DNA of 6,047 nt from Acidobacteriota bacterium (GTDB taxonomy: Bacteria; Acidobacteriota; Blastocatellia; Pyrinomonadales; Pyrinomonadaceae): contig JADYZI010000099.1 in the NCBI GenBank assembly GCA_020853255.1, positions 1-6,047 of the forward strand, given 5' to 3'. This document shows positions 1 through 6,047 of this stretch, piece after piece (position 1 is the stretch's first letter; each line of letters starts with the position of its first letter). Below the pieces are notes generated by a model. The model was not told where the DNA came from. It was given only the letters and a program-made list of their open reading frames with translations, and did not search any database. Both the position numbers and the translations under genes were made by a program.

Positions 1-87
1 ACTGCCGGAGAAACAAATCGACTTGGCAACCACGCCATCCTAAAAACCGGCTTTGAAGATCGTTGATAAGAGAAATCTTTAACAAGG
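1..87 (+). other. Closed leader: possible broken 5' part of the methyltransferase gene
   Basis: No frame crosses this stretch. The frame of the downstream methyltransferase fragment has tandem stops at 64-69 (TGA TAA), frame 2 has stops at 41-43 and 80-82, and frame 3 at 54-56 and 93-95. Before its stops the downstream frame reads a glycine-rich piece (AGETNRLGN, from about position 4) followed by KTGFE. Frame 2 then reads IVDKRNL at 59-79. In that order, and at about 41 residues before the Gly-Asp of the next gene, these resemble the SAM-binding glycine loop and the acidic strand-2 motif of a class I methyltransferase. That would need two compensating frame changes near 58 and 80. The alternative is that this is simply the 3' end of an unrelated upstream gene plus a short spacer. 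The evidence does not settle it. Confidence 0.35.
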
Positions 88-609
88 ATGTGTAACCCTA
101 ATTCCACAACTTTTGACACGAACTCTTTTATCTTTGGCGACATGACCAACTCCGACCTCCCTGATAACGAGTATGACGTTGTCGTGTCAGTCGAAGTCCT
201 TGAACACGTCGAGCAAGATGAGTTGTTTTTACGTGAAGTGTCGCGGGTATTGAAACCGGGCGGGTGCTTTTTAATGACTACTCCCAACGGGGATTTTGTC
301 GTTAATCGAAACCCTGATCATAGGCGCCATTACAAACGTACGGAGTTGGTTGGACTACTTGAGGACAATTTTGGGAACGTTGAGGTCGATTATGCAATCG
401 CCGGCGGAAAGTATCGAAAGTTGGGTTTGCGATCTTGGTCCACGACAAGACCATTCACCACGGCATTGAGTGCAATAGGGAACGTAGTCAACTTGATCCA
501 ATCCGCCCGGTATTCCCTGAGCGCAAGCGCAAGCGGTACACATCATTTGATCGCGGTGGCCCGCAAGCCAATATGCAACGATAAGGGACCCAGCAAATGT
601 GCGGAATAG
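88..609 (+). CDS. SAM-dependent methyltransferase (type 11-like), N-terminally truncated
   Basis: A 173-residue frame carrying the C-terminal part of a class I methyltransferase. Recognisable in order are a Gly-Asp pair (FIFGD, 14-18), the LPDNEYDVV segment (24-32), VSVEVLEHV (33-41) and the RVLKPGG turn (53-59) followed by FLMTTPNG. These match motifs after strand 3 through strand 5 of Methyltransf_11-like enzymes, many of which act on sugars in polysaccharide clusters. The N-terminal glycine-rich SAM loop and acidic motif are absent: the frame opens only about 17 residues before Gly-Asp, where a whole enzyme would have about 40 to 60. ATG 88 is also a poor start, since the purine run AAGG sits directly against it. 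The product as read should not bind SAM normally. It is either a decayed gene, a sequencing frameshift of an intact one, or the remnant of one. It overlaps asnB by 13 bp. The acceptor is unknown. Confidence 0.6.
   Translation: MCNPNSTTFDTNSFIFGDMTNSDLPDNEYDVVVSVEVLEHVEQDELFLREVSRVLKPGGCFLMTTPNGDFVVNRNPDHRRHYKRTELVGLLEDNFGNVEVDYAIAGGKYRKLGLRSWSTTRPFTTALSAIGNVVNLIQSARYSLSASASGTHHLIAVARKPICNDKGPSKCAE
583..588 (+). promoter_or_regulatory. Ribosome binding site of the asnB-like gene
   Basis: AAGGGA lies 8 bases before ATG 597, inside the end of the methyltransferase frame. This is the clearest Shine-Dalgarno in the window and fixes the amidotransferase start. That start also places the catalytic Cys at residue 2. 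Confidence 0.7.
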
Positions 610-2360
610 CGGGTATTTTTGGCAGTAATTGGGAACGAGACCAACTCGATGCCATGGTGCGATCTCAACGGCACCGGGGGCCGGATGGGGAAGGAACCTA
701 CGTTGATCCGAAAAACCTTGCCGGACTCGGACATGCTCGTTTGAGCATCATCGACCTGTCCGAGGCTGGCTCACAACCGATGAGGTCGCAAGGCGGTCGC
801 TATATCGCGGTCCTGAATGGCGAGATCTACAACTATCTCGAACTCCGGGCGGAACTTGAAGGTAAATTCCGATTCCGAAGCCGATCAGATACCGAGGTGC
901 TTTTAGCCGCTTATGAAGAATGGGGCGCCGATTGTTTGCATCGCCTCCTTGGAATGTTCTCATTCGTCGTGTGGGACGAGAACGAAAAGACCGCTTTTGC
1001 CGCCCGTGACCGATTTGGCGTGAAGCCTTTTTATTACCACACGGACGCGAAAGGTAATTTTCTCTTTGCAAGTGAGATCAAGGGCCTCCATGCCGCTGGA
1101 ATTGAAAGACTGGCGAACGAATCTGTTTGGGCCACATACCTCAGGTTCGGACTTTACGATCATTCGACTGAAACGTTCTGGAAGGACATTTATTCATTGC
1201 AGGCCGGCCACTTTCTTCGATGGCGAGATGGCCTTGCGCAGATAACCAAGTGGTACGACTTGGCGGAAGCGGTCGCCGACAATGTGGATGTTCGAGATGA
1301 AGATATTGTCCGCCTTGAGTATTTCGATCTTATGAAGGAGAGCGTCAACCTCCGGTTTCGGTCTGATGTTCCAGTCGGCATCAACCTTAGCGGCGGCCTG
1401 GATTCGTCAAGCCTTCTGGGGCTTGTACATGAGGTCCAGGGAGCCGACAGTAATGTCAAAGCATTCACATTTGCGACCGGCGCGGCCGAATATGACGAAA
1501 CACCGTGGGTCCGTGAGATGCTCGCCCGGACGAATCATGAACTTGTGGTCAGCACTCTCCGGGCGGAAGAAGTCCCGAGCCTTGCCGAAGATATCTATCC
1601 ACATCAGGATGAACCCTTCGGCGGAATTCCAACACTGGCTTATGCAAAGGTATTTGAAGAGGCCAGAAAGCGCGGCGTGATCGTGTTGCTGGACGGGAAC
1701 GGAATGGACGAGCAGTGGGCTGGGTATGATTACTACACGGCCTCGACCAACGGCAATGCGGTACCCACTGTCCAGGGCATCACGAACAGTCCTGTCAGGC
1801 CGGAGTGCCTTTCGCCCGAATTTCGGCAAATGGCTCTGCCTTACGATCATCCACGTCCTTTCAAAGACGGAATTCGCGACCTTCAGTACCGTGACACTCG
1901 GTTCACCAAGATACCACGAGCGATGCGGTTCAATGATCGAATATCGATGCGGTCCTCCACAGAGCTGCGAGAACCTTTTCTTGATCATCGCTTGTTTGAG
2001 CTTGCCATGCGGCAGCCTGTAGAAAGAAAGATATCAAACGGAGTAACTAAGAGAATGCTTCGCGATATTGTTCACGATCTGCTGCCCGAAACGGTAGCAC
2101 GGGCCCCGAAACGCGCGTTGCAGACGCCGCAGCGCGAATGGCTTAGAGGGCCTTTGCGTGAGTGGACCGCTGATATGGTCAATTGTGCTCTAAGCGGCCC
2201 ATTTTCGTCGTGGCTTTCCCGGCCACACGTCGAATCGGAGTTGGATAGATTCTTGAATATCGGATCTGACAACAGCTTTTACGTCTGGCAATGGATCAGC
2301 CTTGGACTGGCTTCGATCCCTGTCAATATCAAAATGAAAAAGACAGCTGGTGCTCAATAG
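597..2360 (+). CDS. asnB: AsnB-type glutamine-hydrolysing amidotransferase (asparagine synthetase family)
   Basis: A 587-residue cytosolic two-domain enzyme; E. coli AsnB has about 554. The N-terminal class II glutaminase domain (about 1-210) begins MCGIAGIFG, with Cys2 as nucleophile after Met removal, and keeps RHRGPDGEG (25-33), Arg48, the NGE of LNGEIYNY (74-76) and Asp98 in SDTE. The C-terminal domain (about 235-560) has the ATP pyrophosphatase loop SGGLDS (265-270), REPFLDHR (458-465) and Lys505 in a RAPKRALQTP context, probably equivalent to the conserved synthetase lysine. Ammonia from glutamine would be passed to an AMP-activated carboxylate. Where asparagine synthetases have SGEG(S/G)DE, this protein has DGNGMDE (366-372), with Asn368 in place of the catalytic-base Glu. 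In a glycan cluster the likelier role (inference) is amidation of a uronic acid or another glycan carboxylate. True asparagine synthesis is the alternative. The symbol denotes the family, not proven activity. The stop abuts the permease start. Confidence 0.9.
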   Translation: MCGIAGIFGSNWERDQLDAMVRSQRHRGPDGEGTYVDPKNLAGLGHARLSIIDLSEAGSQPMRSQGGRYIAVLNGEIYNYLELRAELEGKFRFRSRSDTEVLLAAYEEWGADCLHRLLGMFSFVVWDENEKTAFAARDRFGVKPFYYHTDAKGNFLFASEIKGLHAAGIERLANESVWATYLRFGLYDHSTETFWKDIYSLQAGHFLRWRDGLAQITKWYDLAEAVADNVDVRDEDIVRLEYFDLMKESVNLRFRSDVPVGINLSGGLDSSSLLGLVHEVQGADSNVKAFTFATGAAEYDETPWVREMLARTNHELVVSTLRAEEVPSLAEDIYPHQDEPFGGIPTLAYAKVFEEARKRGVIVLLDGNGMDEQWAGYDYYTASTNGNAVPTVQGITNSPVRPECLSPEFRQMALPYDHPRPFKDGIRDLQYRDTRFTKIPRAMRFNDRISMRSSTELREPFLDHRLFELAMRQPVERKISNGVTKRMLRDIVHDLLPETVARAPKRALQTPQREWLRGPLREWTADMVNCALSGPFSSWLSRPHVESELDRFLNIGSDNSFYVWQWISLGLASIPVNIKMKKTAGAQ

Positions 2361-3221
2361 ATGGAAAATGCTGGAAAGATAACTGAGGATTGGGATCTGG
2401 TGATCAAAGGGAGGTCATCCTTGTTTGATCTGAAGCTGGAAGAGGTCTGGCGCTATCGGGACTTGCTTCTGATGTTCGTCAAGCGAGACTTCGTCGCGTT
2501 CTACAAGCAGACGATCCTGGGGCCGCTTTGGTTCTTTCTGCAGCCGCTGTTTACGACGATCATATTTACATTCATCTTCGGTAATCTTGCAGGCCTTAGC
2601 ACCGACGGCTTGCCGCAACCGCTCTTCTATCTCGCCGGCATCACAGCATGGAATTACTTTTCTGAGTGCATTACAAAGACGAGTACGGTTTTCAAAGACA
2701 ACGCCAATATTTTCGGAAAGATATACTTCCCTAGGCTGATAATGCCCCTAAGCATAGTGACGAGCAATCTCGTCCGGTTTGGCGTGCAGATGCTTTTGCT
2801 TGTCGGAATGATGATCTATTACTCGGCGTGGGGCGGTTCATTCCGGGTGACATGGGCGATCGTGTTGCTTCCGCTACTGGTCCTGCTAATGGCTCTCCTC
2901 GGCCTTGGACTGGGACTGATCATCACAGCGATGACGACCAAGTATCGCGACCTTAGTTTTTTGGTCCAGTTCGGTGTACAGCTACTGATGTATATGACCA
3001 CCGTCATATACCCGCTGAGTGCAGCTCCCGAAAAATACCGACTCTGGCTTGAGCTCAACCCAATGACCGCCATAATCGAAGCATTTCGACTTGGCCTTCT
3101 GGGTCAGGGTTCGATCACGGTAACTAATCTTGGCTACAGTGTCGTGTTCACGGCAGGGATCTTTGCGCTCGGCGTCCTCACTTTTAATAAAACGGAGAGG
3201 ACATTCGTCGATACCGTATGA
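2361..3221 (+). CDS. wzm: ABC-2 type polysaccharide export permease (Wzm/TagG family)
   Basis: A 286-residue inner-membrane protein of the usual family length (about 260-290). The cytosolic N-terminus holds LKLEEVWRYRDLLLMFVKRDF (start near 25), then Tyr-Lys-Gln and LGPLWFFLQP (53-62), the amphipathic entry helix and first-membrane-segment signature of ABC2_membrane export permeases. About six hydrophobic segments can be seen, near 56-78, 86-104, 128-152, 164-190, 203-220 and 257-275. FGKIYFPRLIMPL (118-130) is the cytosolic coupling region, and the LNPMTAIIEAFR stretch (232-243) before the last segment is also typical. With the ATPase it would form the transporter that moves an undecaprenyl-diphosphate-linked glycan across the inner membrane. 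It starts on the base after the asnB stop with no strong Shine-Dalgarno, so translational coupling is likely. It ends in an ATGA overlap with the ATPase. The family is secure; the exported glycan cannot be read from sequence. Confidence 0.93.
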   Translation: MENAGKITEDWDLVIKGRSSLFDLKLEEVWRYRDLLLMFVKRDFVAFYKQTILGPLWFFLQPLFTTIIFTFIFGNLAGLSTDGLPQPLFYLAGITAWNYFSECITKTSTVFKDNANIFGKIYFPRLIMPLSIVTSNLVRFGVQMLLLVGMMIYYSAWGGSFRVTWAIVLLPLLVLLMALLGLGLGLIITAMTTKYRDLSFLVQFGVQLLMYMTTVIYPLSAAPEKYRLWLELNPMTAIIEAFRLGLLGQGSITVTNLGYSVVFTAGIFALGVLTFNKTERTFVDTV

Positions 3222-4546
3222 ACGCAGCAATAAGGGTTGAGAACCTCTCGAAAGCGTATCAGATCGGACAGATCGGAACTGGAACTATTAGCCGGGACAT
3301 CGAGCGCTGGTTCGTAACGAAGATATTAAAAAAGGAAGATCCTTTCCTTACGCTTAGCGAGACGAATGACCGGACAACACGCAGCAAGTCCAATGTGGTA
3401 TGGAGCCTGAAGGACATCAACTTCGAGATAGCACAGGGTGAAGCCGTTGGGATAATAGGCCAAAACGGGGCTGGGAAGAGTACTCTATTGAAACTTCTTT
3501 CGCGCGTCACCGCTCCGACAACAGGGTCAATCAGCATCAAGGGACGGATCGCAAGCCTGCTTGAGGTCGGGACGGGATTTCACCCCGAGCTGACTGGGCG
3601 CGAAAACATATATTTGAATGGTTCTATCCTTGGTATGCGCAAGCGTGAGATCGACCGCAAGCTGGATGAGATCGTGGATTTCAGTGGAGTAGAGCGCTAT
3701 ATTGACACCCCGGTGAAGAGATATTCTTCAGGCATGTACGTACGGCTCGCGTTTGCAGTAGCAGCTAATTTGGAGAGCGAAATATTGATCGTCGACGAGG
3801 TTCTCGCCGTCGGCGACGCAGAGTTTCAGAAAAAGTGCTTGGGGAAGTTGGAGGAGGTTGGCAAACGTGAAGGAAGAACCGTCCTTTTCGTGAGCCATAA
3901 CATGAGTGCCGTTCACGCGCTTTGTGCCAAAGGATTCTTGCTGAGAGCGGGTTCGGTCACGTTTGAGGGCAGTGTTTCAGAATGCATCAGCAGATACGTT
4001 TTGAGCCATAAGGAAATCTCTTCGTTGAAGCAGATAGCGTCGAATGAAGGTATCACTTCCAAACTTTTTGGTGTGCAGGTGATTCCCGCCGCGACGATCG
4101 CTCACAAACTCGGAGACCGTTTTGACGTTTCGGTGAATCTTCAATGTTCCAATCTTGATGAACAAGCAATTATCTTCATTATTCACAATGATTCTGGTCA
4201 GCAGATCGTTCATAAAAGAATTTCTGCGAAGCAACTTGGCTTGAAGGAGACGAACCGCTTGTTCCGGTTGCGCCTTTCGGTGCCGCCTTTGTGGTTAAGT
4301 CCGGGGCTCTATTCAATATTCTTTAAGCTGATCAGTCTGCGTGGAAGGACCGAGTCAGAGCGCCACATTCTTGAGGTGCGGGATGACATTGACCGAATTA
4401 GCCGGGGGGTGATTGACCCAAATATCGAATGGACCCTAGAGCCCGTTGACGCGCAAGTTAAAGTGCCGGTCGGAGGAAGTACAACGGCTCAAGGGAGCAT
4501 GGGTTCAACAGTGGCAGAAAGCAAATGGCCGACGGCGTGTCCCTGA
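3218..4546 (+). CDS. wzt: Polysaccharide ABC transporter ATP-binding protein with C-terminal glycan-binding domain (Wzt type)
   Basis: A 442-residue cytosolic ATPase partner of the permease. The nucleotide-binding domain (about 5-262) has Walker A GQNGAGKST (81-89), the signature YSSGM (169-173) in place of LSGGQ, Walker B LIVDE (190-194), the D-loop region AVGD (197-200) and the switch His227 in SHNMS. The extended, charged segment between the first strand and VWSLKDI (about 20-60) is common in Wzt proteins. Residues about 280-408 form a separate beta-rich region (KLFGVQVIP, then LSPGLYSIFF, ending RGVIDPNIEW) matching the Wzt C-terminal domain, which in characterised systems binds the O-antigen and sets substrate specificity. 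Residues after about 410 are a Gly/Ser/Thr-rich tail without recognisable structure. GGAGAGG lies somewhat far upstream (3194-3200), and the ATGA overlap with the permease suggests coupled translation and balanced stoichiometry. A teichoic-acid TagH role is less likely because of this C-terminal domain. Confidence 0.93.
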   Translation: MNAAIRVENLSKAYQIGQIGTGTISRDIERWFVTKILKKEDPFLTLSETNDRTTRSKSNVVWSLKDINFEIAQGEAVGIIGQNGAGKSTLLKLLSRVTAPTTGSISIKGRIASLLEVGTGFHPELTGRENIYLNGSILGMRKREIDRKLDEIVDFSGVERYIDTPVKRYSSGMYVRLAFAVAANLESEILIVDEVLAVGDAEFQKKCLGKLEEVGKREGRTVLFVSHNMSAVHALCAKGFLLRAGSVTFEGSVSECISRYVLSHKEISSLKQIASNEGITSKLFGVQVIPAATIAHKLGDRFDVSVNLQCSNLDEQAIIFIIHNDSGQQIVHKRISAKQLGLKETNRLFRLRLSVPPLWLSPGLYSIFFKLISLRGRTESERHILEVRDDIDRISRGVIDPNIEWTLEPVDAQVKVPVGGSTTAQGSMGSTVAESKWPTACP

Positions 4547-4592
4547 CCCAAAAGTTATAACGTAGTGATCTTAAATCTCGAATAGACTTCAG
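4547..4592 (+). other. 46-bp intergenic gap, no clear signal
   Basis: This is the only true gap between complete genes. It is AT-rich, with a perfect 8-bp palindrome GTTATAAC at 4554-4561, but no stem followed by a T-run, no convincing -35/-10 pair and no Shine-Dalgarno before ATG 4593. Read-through from the ATPase gene is the simplest interpretation. Confidence 0.5.
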
Positions 4593-5504
4593 ATGACCCT
4601 TCGAAAACGGATAAGTGCGATTCGGGCAACGCGTTCGTTCTGGCGGTATGGATCGAATCTGGCGCCTACATTGGAGCACCTAATCCGTTCCCATACGGAT
4701 GGGGATCGTGACTCAGCACAAATTGTTCGAAGATTGAATTCCGATGGTGTTGCAATCGCCCGAATAGAGGATTTTTTAGATGATGGATCGATCGTTGATT
4801 TCTATAGCAAGGTGGAGAGGCTCCGTGTAGCGAAACGAGTCGAGATCGAACTCCTAAAGGCCAACGTTGAAGGTGACCTTACCGTTGGGCAAAAGACGTT
4901 CAATCTGGAACTATTAGGACGTGAGCCGATCTTCGATGCCGAATGCGTGTTCGCGAGAATGGGATTGAACGAAAAGTTCTTGGCAATCGCCAATGGTTAT
5001 CTCAAAATGAAGGCTCGGCTTCGCTATTACAACATTTGGTATACAGCGGCTTCAATGAGTACTTTGCGGGAATCACAACTCTGGCATTTCGATCGAGAGG
5101 ATAAACTCATCGTCAAGGCCTTTGTTTATCTCGATGATGTGGAACCGGGAACGGGACCGTTTACGTACGCCCCAGGAACCCATCCGAAGGGAATCCACGC
5201 TTCGCTTGAACCGGAATTTTTGATGGAAGGCAATGTCCGGCGAACATCTGACGCTCAAATGGAAGCGGCCTATCCCCGCGCTGACTGGAGAGTATGCACA
5301 GGGAAAAAGGGAACGGTCATTTTTGCGGATACCCGTGGGTACCACAAGGGAGGCGAAGCACGCACGGGAGATCGGCTAATGTTTACATGCATGTATACGT
5401 CTCCGGCTTCGCAATCGAAAGACCTGATACGTTTTCCGACTGATTTCGATCCGGCTTGTCTATCACCCGAACAGATCAGGGCACTTCGTATCCCTCGAAA
5501 GTGA
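4593..5504 (+). CDS. PhyH-family Fe(II)/2-oxoglutarate-dependent dioxygenase
   Basis: A 303-residue protein of phytanoyl-CoA dioxygenase family size. The double-stranded beta-helix core shows the metal triad: HFD (His165-x-Asp167) in SQLWHFDRED, and distal His251 in ADTRGYHKGG. Arg261 in GDRLMF, ten residues after the distal His, is the probable 2-oxoglutarate carboxylate ligand. Between them lies YLDDVEPGTGPFTYAPGTH (179-197), a hallmark PhyH segment. All catalytic residues are present, so it should be active. The family couples oxidative decarboxylation of 2-oxoglutarate to hydroxylation, or occasionally halogenation or desaturation; the substrate here is unknown. Its place after wzm/wzt suggests a glycan, nucleotide-sugar or lipid tailoring step (inference). 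ATG 4593 is the first ATG after an in-frame TAA at 4572-4574 but lacks a Shine-Dalgarno, so the N-terminus is somewhat uncertain; the basic first 20 residues may be dispensable. Its stop overlaps the next start as GTGA. Confidence 0.85.
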   Translation: MTLRKRISAIRATRSFWRYGSNLAPTLEHLIRSHTDGDRDSAQIVRRLNSDGVAIARIEDFLDDGSIVDFYSKVERLRVAKRVEIELLKANVEGDLTVGQKTFNLELLGREPIFDAECVFARMGLNEKFLAIANGYLKMKARLRYYNIWYTAASMSTLRESQLWHFDREDKLIVKAFVYLDDVEPGTGPFTYAPGTHPKGIHASLEPEFLMEGNVRRTSDAQMEAAYPRADWRVCTGKKGTVIFADTRGYHKGGEARTGDRLMFTCMYTSPASQSKDLIRFPTDFDPACLSPEQIRALRIPRK

Positions 5505-6047
5505 AGTTAGGTAATAACGGCCACATTCACGGAACAAGTATCAATCGCACCGCCTACAACGATAATGGAAGTGGAAAACGGCACCGCTATCTGCTGCTTT
5601 CGACGTCGCTTCTTGTTGACAGGGTATATCTCCATACAGGGCTTTTGCCGGGGTTAGCGGAGTCGGGTGATGTTGAGATTTGGGCGTCGTCCTTCTCCGA
5701 TTCAGATGGGCGACAGAGTTGGGCTGGTGCCAACGCTAAGGTTACTTCGTTTCCGGTAGTGCGGGCATTCCGTGAGATACCACATAACTATCTACGACGT
5801 CTAAATGAGTTTGTCTGGGATTACAGATATTTACCCACCAGTCGGCTAAGTATGATGGAGCACGTTCGGAACAAGAATTATCGCTATTCTATCCGTGCCC
5901 TTAAGGCCCCAGCGAAGCTGCTGGCGATGCTGCGGTCGGAACGTGCGATCGAGCATAATTTAGAGAAACTCCTGCTTGCGTATCCGCGTTCGAACGAAAC
6001 TGAAGAGCGTTTTCGGTCAAACCGGCCAACGGCGCTTTTGCTTACCG
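5501..6047 (+). CDS. Unrecognised protein, 5' part, runs off the window; possibly a glycosyltransferase
   Basis: An open frame from GTG 5501 to the window end (182 codons, no stop) whose GTG shares four bases with the dioxygenase stop (GTGA). Upstream the frame closes at TGA 5441-5443, and the only other early candidate, TTG 5456, would overlap the dioxygenase by 49 bp. No in-frame ATG occurs until about 5851. The product has a polar leader of about 28 residues, then a hydrophobic strand (RYLLLSTSLLVDRVYLHTGLL, split by Asp), then GLAESGDVEIWASSFSD, and later a basic, helix-rich region with many Arg and Lys. An opening strand, a helix with a Gly-Leu-Leu turn and a second strand ending in Ser-Ser resembles the N-terminal half of a GT-B glycosyltransferase, which would suit the locus. 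No diagnostic motif is visible, so this is only a fold-level guess. The frame is credible because of its length, coupling and protein-like composition. Confidence 0.65.
   Translation, partial: MKLGNNGHIHGTSINRTAYNDNGSGKRHRYLLLSTSLLVDRVYLHTGLLPGLAESGDVEIWASSFSDSDGRQSWAGANAKVTSFPVVRAFREIPHNYLRRLNEFVWDYRYLPTSRLSMMEHVRNKNYRYSIRALKAPAKLLAMLRSERAIEHNLEKLLLAYPRSNETEERFRSNRPTALLLT

Noticed and set aside
113..132. TTGACA with a downstream TTTATC as a promoter for the amidotransferase
   Set aside because: Spacing is about 8 bases instead of 16 to 18, and the bases code for conserved methyltransferase residues.
520..535. Short GCGCAA tandem repeat
   Set aside because: Only about two and a half copies, encoding a Ser-Ala-Ser-Ala stretch; too short to be a meaningful repeat.
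1366..1680. 104-codon + strand frame starting near the PP-loop codons
   Set aside because: It is an out-of-frame reading of the amidotransferase coding sequence, with a low-information translation.
1407..1988. 193-codon open frame on the minus strand inside the amidotransferase gene
   Set aside because: It lies wholly opposite a gene with intact family motifs, its translation shows no recognisable domain, and it has no clear start signal; it is a shadow frame.
4554..4561. GTTATAAC palindrome as an operator, terminator or -10 element
   Set aside because: The symmetry does not extend beyond 8 bases, no T-run follows, and no -35-like hexamer lies about 17 bases upstream of the TATAAC.
5616..5630. 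TTGACA followed by TATATC as a promoter
   Set aside because: The two hexamers are only 3 bases apart, nothing like a -10 occurs at normal spacing, and the site is inside a coding frame.

Overview
The window is a stretch of a bacterial surface-polysaccharide (O-antigen or capsule type) biosynthesis and export locus. Every gene runs on the + strand. In order it holds a methyltransferase fragment, an AsnB-type glutamine amidotransferase, an ABC-2 permease (Wzm type), its ATPase with a glycan-binding C-terminal domain (Wzt type), a PhyH-type Fe(II)/2-oxoglutarate dioxygenase, and a sixth reading frame cut off by the window end. The Wzm/Wzt pair indicates ABC-transporter-dependent glycan export, which suggests a Gram-negative cell envelope. 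G+C is close to one half by eye and codon use is mixed, so no phylum is assigned. There is no rRNA, tRNA, CRISPR array or insertion sequence.

Layout. Positions 1-87 have no intact frame but may hold the broken 5' part of the methyltransferase. Positions 88-609 encode its C-terminal two-thirds. asnB (597-2360) overlaps that gene by 13 bp and has a clear Shine-Dalgarno. The permease starts on the base after the asnB stop (TAGATG). The ATPase overlaps the permease by an ATGA. A 46-bp gap without a recognisable terminator or promoter follows. Then come the dioxygenase (4593-5504) and, through a GTGA overlap, a GTG-started frame running off the window. The first four genes look translationally coupled, and the last two form a second coupled pair, probably on the same transcript.

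Working together (inference): the permease and ATPase export an undecaprenyl-linked glycan. The C-terminal domain of the ATPase would recognise a feature of that glycan, in known systems often a modified non-reducing end. The amidotransferase, the dioxygenase and, if it is functional, the methyltransferase are candidate tailoring enzymes. The amidotransferase keeps its glutaminase and PP-loop residues but has Asn where asparagine synthetases have a catalytic Glu, so a sugar carboxylate is a more likely acceptor than aspartate. The most notable points are that substitution, the possible frameshifted methyltransferase at the left edge, the dioxygenase beside a Wzt-type ATPase, and the unrecognised last frame.
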